Below are positions 23,201-33,348 of a DNA stretch of 64,000 nt, one piece after another (position 1 is the first letter of the stretch; every line of letters begins with the position of its first letter). The notes under the pieces were generated by a model. That model searched no databases and had not been told where the DNA came from. It saw only the letters and a program-made list of their open reading frames with translations. Where the stretch lies: contig JABYQN010000016.1 of NCBI GenBank assembly GCA_022606135.1, forward strand, positions 124,001 to 188,000, read 5' to 3'. The stretch comes from Fomes fomentarius. Its lineage: Eukaryota > Basidiomycota > Agaricomycetes > Polyporales > Polyporaceae. Both the position numbers and the translations under genes were made by a program.

Positions 23201-26200
23201 GCTGGACCTTCTCCTTGAAGCTGAGAAAGAAGCCGAGAAGCTGATCGCGGACGTGAAAGAAGCGATCGCACAACACGCTCGAGACGGAGACAACCTGAGG
23301 GCAGAGAATGCGCAACGCCGTGTCGTGCGTCGTCAAGGCTCTGCAGATTCACTAAGTGGCGACGGTCAGGGCAAGGGTAAGGCAAAGGCGCGGAACGACA
23401 CTCCCGATTCAGATCTTGAGGAGGACGAGGAAGGTGTCCCTCGCAATCCTGCTGGCGAAGCCTATAGGGCGAAAAGTACCTCATTGTCGCAGCGCATTCG
23501 GGAGGCGCGAATCGCACTCCACAAAATTAAGTTCCTTCAAGGCGATGTGTACCACGTCCTGGGCAATTCGCATGAGGACGCGGAGAATGAGGCTTATGCC
23601 GCAGCTGAAGACCTTCGTCGTACGCTCCTCAAGGGTACTTGTTCTACGGTACGATATAGTCAGTTCTCTCTCTGATGGATGGTGCTGTAGGTACGGAAGA
23701 GGCTGCTCGGAAAGCCATGACATACCTGGATCGCGACCCTGTTGTCAAGAGACTGAAAGAGGACGATCTCTACGTCAAGAAGAAGTACCTCGGCAAGGGT
23801 GGGATCAAGTCGTGGCAGTTGGTACGCTTCTCTGCCATTCCGTCATAAATGCGTCTATAAGTCATTGTTCAGATCGAAGAGGCGGAAGACCTCATCGACG
23901 GTGTCTTGAACGAGCAATCTGCACTTTTGTGGGAGTGGCGGCAGAAGCTCATCGCACTTCTGACCGAGCCACTGGGTAGCAACGGCGAAAATGCGGACGG
24001 GCAGGAGTACAACCGAAGTCTGGAGGCGCAAGGCGAGGCTGAAGCGTATCTTCAGGCATATGCTGCGCTCCTCGCCGACAGACGTGAGACGCTGACCGCT
24101 GAGCGGACGCTCTTGGCCGCGCACGATGTGCGCGAGGTGAAGGTGCGGAAGACGAAGGCTGCGAAGAAGGCACAGGCGTCGAAGCTCTACGAGTTGAACT
24201 TGGACAACATCGAAGAGGTCCCGCTTGAGAAGCTCGCGGATGCGGACGTTCTCCCTGAGCACGAGGTGATGGCGAAGACTCTGCATGATGAGCGCAAGGC
24301 CTTGCTCGATAATTTCGACCCCAGCAGGGCTGTGAAGAGCATCATGGTTGACCTGAATAACGTTGCTGTGTCGATCTTCAAGGAAGACGATCCGGAGAAA
24401 GTCATTGCTCAGGGCGCTGTTGGCAAATTGCGGACGCTCATCGTAGAGCAGAGTAAGTCGGGCAACCTTGACTCGTTCATTCCCTAATACTGAGGTTCTC
24501 TGTAGGGAAACTCATCGATCGCCTCCAAAATGACCTTGCGCACTTCCGGAGAGCCTTCAATGAGCGTATCGCGTGCGTTCTCAGCGTGCTTCCCTCAGCC
24601 TACACTCACGAACCATGAAATAGGTATTTCCGCCAGCTCCAGGAAATCTCAGATACTGTTGCCGAGGCACAATGGGAAGGAACATTGATGGACACCATCA
24701 ACAACACCCGCAAAGAGCAAACCGAGTTAGACACCAAGATCAACGCCGCGCGTGCCCGCCTGCGGTACATGGTCAACCTCAGCAAGTCGCACGAGGAGGG
24801 TACAATGGATGAAGATGACAAGACTTGTATCCTCTGCAAGTGTGACTTCATTCGCGGGTACATCACTCACTGGTGAGTCCTACTGTGTGAATGTCGTCGT
24901 TCTTATGTTCATGTTCCTTTAGTGCGCACGTGTATTGCGAGGTACGCCTCCCTGTCTTCTGGAATGGCTAATGGTCGTCGTTGACTTGTTTCACTGTTTC
25001 AGGACTGCATGAAATCATGGATTGCGCGTCCCGAAGGCAAATCCTGCCCTGTCTGCCGAGTCTCCATTAATCCACACCAGCTCCAGCGATTCTCCATTCA
25101 AGACAACAAGCCAGAGGGACCCGTCCATCCTCCGCCCAATTTACTAAACAACAACGAAGTCATACCGCGCTCGCGCCGCGAGATTCACTACAATCTCATC
25201 AGCCCGCAAGTCTTACGCGATATTCAGGCTATGGAGTCGTATGGGAGTTACGGGAGCAAAATTGAGACACTCGTTCGGCACTTGATATACCTGAATGTCA
25301 CGGACCAGGGATCGAAGAGTATTGTCTTCTCGGCGTGGGCAGATTCGCTGTTGAGTGCGTACATCCTCGATGTGCCTACTGGTATTGAAGGTGGTTGACG
25401 AGCGTGATGTTGCAGTCATCCAGCACGCGTTAAGGGCCAATGGTACGTGATGTCACTGTTACCAATGCTTGAGTTGATCTCTTGACTCTTTTCATAGGGA
25501 TATCGTGTCTGAGGATCGACCAGAATACCGGTCGGCAAAACGCCGCTAAGAAGTTCCGCACCGACCCGTCGATCAGTGTACTCCTCCTACACGGGTATGT
25601 GATCTGCTGTCGCTGACCAATCTAGACAGCTTACTGAACGCTTTACAGAGAACGCGAGAACGCGGGTCTCAACGTCACTTGCGCTTCACGAGTCTTCTTA
25701 GTGGAGAGTGTCGTCCACCATGCATTCGAGGTCCAAGGTACGTGTGCTCCCGTGTCGTCGCGATCGTCTTACTTGGCCTCACGTATCTCTAGCTATCGCT
25801 CGTATCGATCGTATGGGTCAGACGCGCCCTACCGAAGGTACGTGTTCTTTCAATCTGCGGCAGTTCACGACGCTCACGCTTCCCACAGTTTACTGCTACT
25901 ACGCTGAAGACTCGGTCGAACGCAACATCCTAGACTTAGCCGCCAAACAAGGACTATCTCTGTACACTCGTGACAACGCTTCTGGCCATCTGAACGTGAC
26001 GCCGTTTGCCGCGGACTCTGACAAGAAGCAAGTGGACGCACCGAACAAGAAGGCAGTCATGAAGGGCGACTTCGTGTACAAGTGAGTGTCACTGTCCCTC
26101 AAGGCTTTCAGATGATGCTCAACGAATGTCCCGATGTTAGGACGGACGACATGTTGGCTATCTTCTTCCCGCACATGTTCGAGGACATCGAGTATTTGCT

Positions 26201-26330
26201 GCCTCAAGAGCTTGAGCAGGGCGCTGACGCGAACGACGCGGCCTCATCTCAAGTCACTCAGGGCATCCAACGGCGAACGACGCGTGCTGTGCAAGAGAAT
26301 GCTGTCGCCGGACCCTCGCGGCTGCAGTAG
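20270..26330 (+). CDS. SHPRH/Irc20-type SNF2 helicase with RING finger (E3 ubiquitin ligase)
   Basis: Twenty exons keep frame: 20270-21658, 21709-22253, 22293-22385, 22439-22546, 22599-22689, 22748-22969, 23030-23080, 23130-23634, 23691-23821, 23873-24452, 24506-24572, 24624-24872, 24923-24941, 25003-25354, 25416-25442, 25498-25594, 25649-25737, 25793-25837, 25889-26081, 26141-26330 (5043 nt, about 1680 aa). Helicase motif I is GGIVAEEPGLGKT (about residue 417) and motif II is VIMDEVQMV (about 627). A charged insert and long coiled-coil segments separate the two helicase halves. The RING (about 1329-1370) has CILC, HCAHVYCEDC and CPVC, a C3HC4 set. The C-terminal helicase includes KSIVFSAW, GISCLRIDQ and motif VI ARIDRMGQTR. 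The order, with a RING inserted between helicase lobes, is that of human SHPRH and yeast Irc20. These are nuclear enzymes linked to PCNA polyubiquitination and recombination control. The 39-nt second intron is short. Confidence 0.92.
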
Positions 26331-26729
26331 CGACTTACAACTTCTTGACTACATGCCATTCGGACACTTGAACTGCTTCTTTCTGCTTCTTGCTTTCAGG
26401 TAACGCTAGGCTGGTATCTAGTCGATCTCGACTTCTATGTGCCACTTAGAGTACAGGCTGCCATTCTGACGCCTTGCTGTAGTTCTTCTGCTACTGTTAG
26501 CACATTATATATGGAATCATAATCTTCCGTTGTCTCAAGTGGATGATTTTGCATGAAGTCCGATTGAGCATGCACCGTCGGTGTTCGGACCGGAAACGCC
26601 GTAGTGACGCAATATTCCCCACCTGCGACCTGCGACCTGCGAGTCGTCGAGTCTGAACCTGAACTCCATCATCCATCCCGACTTACAACTTTCTGCAGTA
26701 CTTGTAGTTCGTAATTGAACTATTCATCT
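26331..26729. other. Intergenic region between the SHPRH-like gene and FMP46
   Basis: Short same-strand spacer. A small direct repeat (cctgcgacctgcga) lies near 26621-26640. Nothing else is recognised. Confidence 0.4.
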
Positions 26730-27328
26730 ATGTCAACCATGTTCAAGGCCTTCACACGGAGCATCGTAAGTCTTGACGATGTCGGAATTCATTCGAACAC
26801 TCACCTTGGTCATGGTGCGGGATCATGTAGCCTGAACTGTCGATATTGTACGTGTTGCAGCACGGCAATACATAACGCTCCGTTCTTATTATGCCCAACA
26901 GCCACAATCCGTCGTCTCCCGCATCCACAAACGCTCTGCGCTTGCTACGTGCTGCGGTCTCTTCACCGTATCCACCTTCAAAGCCCTCCGCTCCACCCTT
27001 GGAATTCAACCTCGAAGTGATCGAGAACAAGCCGCCGACGCCAGACCAACTGCGTACCATCCTCTCGTATCTTCCTTCCAAATCCCCGACAGGGCCGGGT
27101 GGCCTAGCATCAACGCCTTCGCCGGACGTTCTCATCTCCGCCCATCCAACGGTGGATAGTCGCCCAACAGACGCAGAAGGCGTTGCCAAGCTCGCGTCTC
27201 AGAATCCGCATGCGCTGAAGTGGCCGATAGTGGTCGACTGGCATAGCGGGAGGGCGGCTGTGGGTGACGTGGAGGCGGTGAAGAGCTTGTTAGAGGAACT
27301 CCGGAAGAAGCGAGACGGCGAGACGTAG
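26730..27328 (+). CDS. FMP46-like mitochondrial redox-fold protein (DUF1687)
   Basis: Three exons: 26730-26765, 26831-26847 (a 17-nt micro-exon) and 26902-27328. The introns are 65 and 54 nt. The start is the ATG at 26730 (MSTMFKAFTRSI) or the in-frame ATG at 26739, giving 159 or 156 aa. The spliced junction creates SIFHNPSSPASTNALRLL, the conserved N-terminus of the FMP46 family. Further in are FNLEVIENKPPTPDQLRTIL and WPIVVDWHSGRAAVGD, also typical. The family has a thioredoxin-like fold and was named from a yeast mitochondrial protein; its catalytic role is unproven. Degenerate pieces of this gene recur downstream (27650-27900 and about 29950-30060). Confidence 0.88.
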
Positions 27329-27649
27329 GGAGCGGAGGTACGCATGTGCTCCTCGCACTATAGTCTTCTCGCACGCCCTCCCTCGCTGACGTCGCCTGAT
27401 TCTTCCTTTTGTCAATGTCGGTGGACTGTAGTTGTCGAATGGTGTACCGATATGTCATATCTATTCGCAACTGTAACCCCTGCTCAGTGAGTCAATTTCA
27501 CACCCATTTCTGATATGAAGGAAGGAATACAGTCCGCCAGGGGGAAGCCTACTAAAGAAGATAGAAGGAGTATCAATGGCCTCAGTTCCACTTCCTCATT
27601 CAGCCCACGTTCGCCACTGTTCACCGCCGTGACAACGCTTCGCCCGCCA

Positions 27650-27900
27650 TGTCAGATCTTAAGCTCGAAGTGATTGAGACCCTGCCAGGAACCCCTGATA
27701 TCTTTTTCATCCACAACCCCATCTGATCGGGTTGGAGAGCCCAGCCACCAGACATGTGCAAATGATGTCATTCAAGCTTGCCTCTCGGCATCCCTGCGCG
27801 CTGAAGTAGCTTCTTGACACAGCGTAAGGGTAGCAAGGGTAATGTATGCAGAAGATTCGATTAAGAGCTGATCTGACAAACTCCAGGAATGACGAGCCTC
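27650..27900 (+). pseudogene. Decayed FMP46 fragment 1
   Basis: Starting at 27650 the sequence reads MSDLKLEVIETLPGTPD, parallel to FNLEVIENKPPTPD in FMP46. Around 27775-27810 it matches the FMP46 segment KLASQNPHALKW at the DNA level (aagcttgcctctcggcatcc versus aagctcgcgtctcagaatcc), but with a stop (tag) where FMP46 has tgg. The match continues weakly through the FMP46 C-terminus (aagagctgatctgacaaact versus aagagcttgttagaggaact). The middle portion of FMP46 is deleted. This is a broken partial copy sitting directly before DUF6533 copy 1. Confidence 0.65.
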
Positions 27901-28130
27901 GTGTAACCCACATTCTACGCCCGCTCTTTGCAATTCTGACAGGGATCTGTTCGCCCGTTGGCTGACAATGCGTTTTCCTATTCCTATCAAGGTTTTGTTA
28001 TCGGTCTTGCTGAACGCCGGATGCTATACGATACCCTCACCTCATCGGTGCCTCAGTGAGTCCGTCTACATAGAACATACAAAAGCAGGCCTACATGATA
28101 TCTGTCCCTCACGCAGCCCCGTGTGTTGAC

Positions 28131-29908
28131 ATGTCGAATTCGTCCTCTGCTGATCTTGCATTAGAGGTTACCACGGTGTATGACACTCGCCGGTGAGTCC
28201 AGTATCAAACTATCAGATGGAACCCAACTTAAGTCATGGTTGCAGGTGGGCACATACGTCCTATCTCGAGTTTGGTTTTACGGGTCAGTCTATAGCTCAC
28301 GCCGTTCGCGTTCACTGATCTCATTACCCACCATTGCTCACTACAGTGCTGGTCGCATATGAGTATTCACTTACGATCTCGGTGGAGTACCGCGTAATCT
28401 GGTGTCGCAAATTCACCATACCGTCAATCTTGTATCTGATCAATCGTTACACGCTCTTCGTCCTCGTTGTGCTGGTGTGGTTGGCTGATTATGTTGTCTC
28501 GGAATCCTCGGTGAGCACAGCAATGCATGCGTGGTTTTGTCCAAGAACTCACATCGTCGATTCTCCTTAGGGGTAAGTGACTGCTGCCCAGGCCCTTATT
28601 ACCTAGGTAGCTAAGAGCCTTTTAGGTGCACGATCGTAGGGGACCTCTTAATGACCTTAGCGTTGACTATGCGGATTGCACGCACCGGTACGTGGGGGCG
28701 TTCCTTGTATTGCTCGACTGGTGTTGACCAGTATGTGCAGGTTTTCTGGTGCTTCGCATGCATGTGATAAACAATCATCGATGGTTTTGGACGGTGCTCC
28801 TTGCCGGGCTCGCTCTGGCAACGATACCGATCGACTTAGTAAGGTCCAAGAATTGCACCCTTGCTGTCGGAAGGATCTGACAAAGCAAAGTTTCAATACA
28901 TCACAGCACACATTGTCTCGATGCACGGTCTGCCATTTCTGGGCTGTGGGAAAGAGGATGTGAATTGGGCGCTGTTCCACAAGTGCGTAGAAGCTCACTG
29001 AGAGTTATCCCACTGATTGGGTGTATCATAGACGTAAATGCTAAGTCGAAAATTTGCATATTGGCTTTGGCTAACCAGACGTAGTTGCGATCTCCGAGAT
29101 CGTGACTAACTACATAGGTTGTGCACTCATAATCGGTATCACTTGGTATCGGACTGCTGGCGCCGTCCTCGCTGCAAGGAGAGCAAACCTACCAGCTTCA
29201 TTGAGCTATTACTTGCTAAGAGATGGTATGTGGTTACATCATTCTTACAGAAGATGATGATACTCATGTAGAGTGCGGCAGGAACGACATTCAACCTGTA
29301 TGCATGTCATTTCGTGCCAAGGGTGTGCTTGCTCACAGTAGAGTAATTAGTGCAGAGGTATTGATTGGTTCTATCCTCCTGTACCTGCAAAGCGTGAGTG
29401 GAACATACAGGCACTGCCCAGAGCCAAGCCGGCACAACTGCATCGAGCTAACGACCCTCCAGGTAGGTGGGACGCTCGGCGCTATCCCGATGATGTCAGT
29501 TCTTCTTCCATCCTACTTGCGCTTTGAGCAGCAGTTCATGTTTTCCTCCGCAGCACCGGTTCCATGATGACGTCACGCTTCATGCTGAACCTCCGTTCAG
29601 TCGACACCGAATCACTCTCCCTGCCCACGCTCTCGGGTGCACCCTCAAGTGGCAGTAGCCTCCGCTTCAGATCGTTGTCTTCATTGGGAAATATTGGCGC
29701 ACCCCTGGACGTTGGAGACAAGAACGTGCGCGAGTTCGAGCGCGAGCTGTATGAGATCGAAGAAGTTGGAGATGATGATGGAGTTGCGGGCCCTTCCGGC
29801 ACAACTCACGAGCCGGGAGTCGTGGGCGAGTATCGCGCTGTTCCTAAAGATGAAGAAGACGAGGTCGAGGTGGAGTGGAGTTGGATGGAACCCGAGAAGA
29901 AGTTATGA
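28131..29908 (+). CDS. DUF6533 membrane protein, copy 1
   Basis: First exons are 28131-28192 (MSNSSSADLALEVTTVY), 28246-28283 and 28347-28510. The third encodes VLVAYEYSLTISVEYRVIWC and LYLINRYTLFVLVVL, the DUF6533 signature. Later exons encode FLVLRMHVINNHRWFWTVLL, the loop with LPFLGCG, the segment ending SLSYYLLRD near 29222, and the C-terminal tail from about 29570 (SRFMLNLRSVDTESLSLP) to the stop at 29906-29908. DUF6533 proteins are basidiomycete membrane proteins with about seven helices and no known function, sometimes described as receptor-like. The exon pattern matches copy 3: the third exon is 164 nt in both. Some middle junctions (around 28510-28620 and 28980-29110) could not be resolved by eye, so integrity is not certain. 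Confidence 0.75.
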
Positions 29909-29949
29909 CACAGTGTCACAGTATGGATATTTACGGTACTTGGACCGCT

Positions 29950-30060
29950 TCCACCCATATTTATGGGGGTTCAATCTAGAAGTGATTGAGAACAACATGC
30001 GACCAATGAATGCGATCAACCACTCGCATGGGCCCCGTTGGTTGTCTGGGATGACTCACT
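29950..30060 (+). pseudogene. Decayed FMP46 fragment 2
   Basis: The stretch reads FNLEVIENN (ttcaatctagaagtgattga, against ttcaacctcgaagtgatcga in FMP46). It is preceded by a cgcttccaccc run that parallels the FMP46 cgctccaccc, and followed after a deletion by a segment like the FMP46 HALKWPIVVDW region (catgggccccgttggttgtc). It lies 42 nt after DUF6533 copy 1 and before copy 2. It is non-functional. Confidence 0.6.
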
Positions 30061-30373
30061 GAAACAGCTATCTTCACCTAATCATTGACGAATGCATAGC
30101 AGCTGAGTGCGGGACGATGCGGAGATATAAGGCACTATGTATCAAGCTCGCACATCAAAGAAGATGGATGATGTTCCAAGGGGGGCAGTGCGGCGGAGTT
30201 GGCATGAAGTCGTTGCGAAGTTGGGCCTTAATGAAGTTCAAGGAAACCCAGAACTTAGGAAACCGGAGGCGAGGTCTAGTATAGGCGAAATCTACCAAGC
30301 TCACCCGTAAGCAGAGTTGCTATACTAGTATACCGATTGAGAACTTGTACTCAGTAACCACAGCATCATGCAG

Positions 30374-32122
30374 ATTTCCTACCTGGAGCTGTGTTGCATA
30401 GGTGAGTCATACCATTGCATGAACTTCTTGCTGGCAAGCTAAACCTCCTTCGAAGTTCTAGCTGTCTACGAACATTTGTTGACATTATCAACCGAGTATC
30501 GTGAGATTTGGTGCCGCAGATTCTCCATACCATCGGTATTATTCCTCTTGAATCGCTACGGCACTCTTCTTTTGGTGGTGGCATCGCTACTCGTGGACTA
30601 TGTGTACTCGAATGACTCGGTGTGTCCCTTCTTCTTGAACACGATACGTTTGCTCATGAGTTCTTGCTACTCAATAGCCTGACATGTAAGCGAACACTCT
30701 TTTCCGTACTAAACCATAGGACGTTGTCACGAGAGATCATTTCTTGTACCAAGATGCAGGGTGGTGACCATCATTCAAGGCGCCATTGCCCTTTTCGTTA
30801 CCATTGTCATAATCAGTGAGAAGTTTGTTCGTCCACAGTTGGTAACTCAGGCATGTTCGTGGGCTAATTCTTGTGCGAAGCATTCACGGTGCTCCGTGTG
30901 CATGCGGTCAATAACCATATGTGGGGTTGGACAATACTACTTCTCCTCTTGTATAGCCCCAGCATACCAACAAACATCGTGAGTGCACACTTCGCTTCAG
31001 CACGAGCCATCTAGAATGAGAATGACCGACCCTTTGGACCTGGATTCAAGTTGGATTTGACCAGAATGGTTTTTCTCCCCTTCTCAACTCCACACACCAG
31101 TCTCCCATTCTTGGGCTGTATAGCAGATCTGGAGTCCGATGATGACATTCACCAGAAGTGCGTATATTCTCAAAGCCTCGTGCACCATAACCTTCTGACC
31201 GGCATGGCAGATGTGCGAGAATATAAGCCCTCACTAATTTCCAGTGTCTTTAACTAAACCTTCTAGTCGAAATTTTCATTGAGGTGTTCAATTACCTGGA
31301 AAGCATACTAGAGGTTGCCATCATCTGGTATCGAACTGTTAGGGATGTCGCTGCTGCAAGAAAACTAAACCTTCGGAGATCGCTTGCCTATTACTTACTT
31401 CGAGACGGTACAGTGTGCTCAATCAATCTGTGCATCGTGCAACTGTCTTCTTACCATAACTTCACCAGGGACGATGTACTTCATGTAAGTCTCCTATCAC
31501 AATCCTGACCTCCCAGTGGCTTCCTCAAGGCAAATACACAGAATTTCCATTGTGGTAAATTCTTTGACAACATACTTAGAAGCAAAGGTAAGCTGGTCGT
31601 TGTCGAGTCCCGGCTGTGAAGATATTGACTTCTAGTTCTCAGATGCAAATGTCAACCGGTGTCTCGACCTATTTGTGAGAACGGTTCTGATTATTGTTAC
31701 AATGGTGTTGAGCGGCTCCAACTAGAATTGACATGACTAAAATATTGCACAACAGCTTGGCGTCCATCATTGAATCACGCTTCATACTGAACTTGCGCTC
31801 TGCTGACTCCCAATCACTGTCCCTGCCGACTACTTCTGGCACATCTTCCATTGGTTCACTACGCTTCGCGCCATCCTGGGGAAACATCGGTGCGCCACTG
31901 GACGTTGAGGATGAGAACACGGAGGAGTTCGAGCGCGAACTATACAGGATCGATGAGGTCAATGAACAAGATGTCGTCAGTGGGACCTCAGTGGGAACAA
32001 CTTACGGACCTGGCGTTGTGGGAGACTATCGTGCAGTTGCCAAACGCAACATAGATGAGGAAGAAGAAGAAGAGGAGGAGGAGGAGGAGAAGGAGGAAAG
32101 AGAGAGCCTACTATTTGTATGA
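30374..32122 (+). CDS. DUF6533 membrane protein, copy 2 (5' end uncertain)
   Basis: The first clear exon begins at 30374 (ISYLELCCI). The next (30462-30619) encodes AVYEHLLTLSTEYREIWCRR and SVLFLLNRYGTLLLVVASLL. Further exons encode VVTIIQGAIALFVTIVII, FTVLRVHAVNNHMWGWTILL, a loop with LPFLGC, and a segment ending SLAYYLLRD near 31407. The tail from about 31755 (SIIESRFILNLRSADSQSLS) runs to the stop at 32120-32122. A first exon equivalent to MSNSS in the other copies was not found; a candidate ATG lies at 30164 but its donor gives the wrong phase. The tail carries a Glu run encoded by a GAG/GAA repeat (about 32055-32100). The exons I could read are open, so it may be functional. Function unknown. 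Confidence 0.65.
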
Positions 32123-32523
32123 GAACTTGAAGATCGGACTTGGAGCCTGACGCCACCCAGAAAATGAGGGTACTTGTCATGTCCCATGCCGCCGTTTGTC
32201 TTGTCGGGTTAGAAGTGATATCACCTTACTGCTGTTTTCAAAGACGTCGAATGCTTATTTGACCCATCGGGCGGAGGTCATTTCTTCAGGGTTTCGAAAC
32301 AATAAGTAGGATTTTGGCGACCATTAATTCGTGTTTGAGCGCCTGAACGTGTGGCCTAGCGCCCGAGCCACACGTGTAGTCCCAAACATTTGTAGGGCCG
32401 TCCTATCCTGCTTGTCAGTAGGCCCACCCAATGTTTGCCCAGGGGAGACGACCCAAACGTTGGGAGTCCCACTTGGTCTTCATATGTCCTTCACCAAAGA
32501 ACTTGATATAAATTTCTGGTACT
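32123..32523. other. Spacer between DUF6533 copy 2 and the disrupted reading frame
   Basis: No domain or repeat is recognised. Confidence 0.35.
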
Positions 32524-32783
32524 ATGGCGGAACTGTCTGTCACAGCTGGCCGCTTGCAGCCTCGCTCTGCAGACAAGCCTGTACGGGACTTCATGCAACA
32601 ATTTGCGATCGTGCGCTGGAGGGCGGCTCCTCAACTAACACTCTGGAAGGTACGAGCTTCTACGGGTTCAAGTAAGTGTCCTTCACGTTCGGACCACCAT
32701 GAACAGCCACGCCAATACCTTACATCCACTTCGGAAGGTCGACCAGACCTGTTGCGATGCTTGCATGGATATGAAGACAAATT
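32524..32783 (+). pseudogene. Left part of a reading frame interrupted by the copia insertion
   Basis: An ATG-started frame (MAELSVTAGRLQPRSADK) stays open into the retrotransposon. The last native residues before the target duplication read RPDLLRCLHGYEDK. Across the duplication, the sequence at 39236 continues the same frame for about a dozen codons before a stop. I do not recognise the protein and it may contain introns. The frame may be fortuitous. Confidence 0.3.
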
Positions 32784-33337
32784 TGATGAACTCTGAACCT
32801 GTAAGGCAAGGAGCGACTGTAAGTCACAACAGAGAGGGATCTTCAGTCAGTGAGCGAACGACTATATTGCATAGTGAAGTACCTGTAAGTCACAACAGAG
32901 AGGGACTACAAGTACTAAGTTAGTAAGAAGTAGTAGAGCATATGTAGGTAAGAGACTTACTCTTCAGTCAGTGAGCGAACGACTGAAGAGCAGAGGCGAA
33001 GAAGGGACTGCTTATATACATGAGGGATGAGTCCATGAGTCAGCGAATAAAGCAGTCACATGTAGCCATAAGACAATGAGTCAGAGTCCGTATCGGCATA
33101 TGAGTCAGATACAGTCATAGCATGAGTCAGACATAAGGTCTAGAAGAGTCCGGTGCAGTGTAGAACGCACTGGTATGCACAGGAATGCACAGTAACCATA
33201 TGGTCATGGGAAAGTACAGTAGGAGAACAAAGAAAACCATAAATGGTAAGTAGGAACACAGCCTATCTAATCATATGACCATAAACAAGTGTACACAACT
33301 CCGGTCCGAGCACAGCCAGTATTCCGGAAGTTCAACA
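32784..33337 (-). repeat. 3' LTR of the copia element
   Basis: On the plus strand it starts TGATGAACTC and ends GTTCAACA. It is matched base for base with 38677-39230 except for about four positions. Internal repeats include gtaagtcacaacagagaggg (twice) and cagtcagtgagcgaacgact (twice). Confidence 0.93.
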
Positions 33338-33348
33338 CTCCCACTCGT

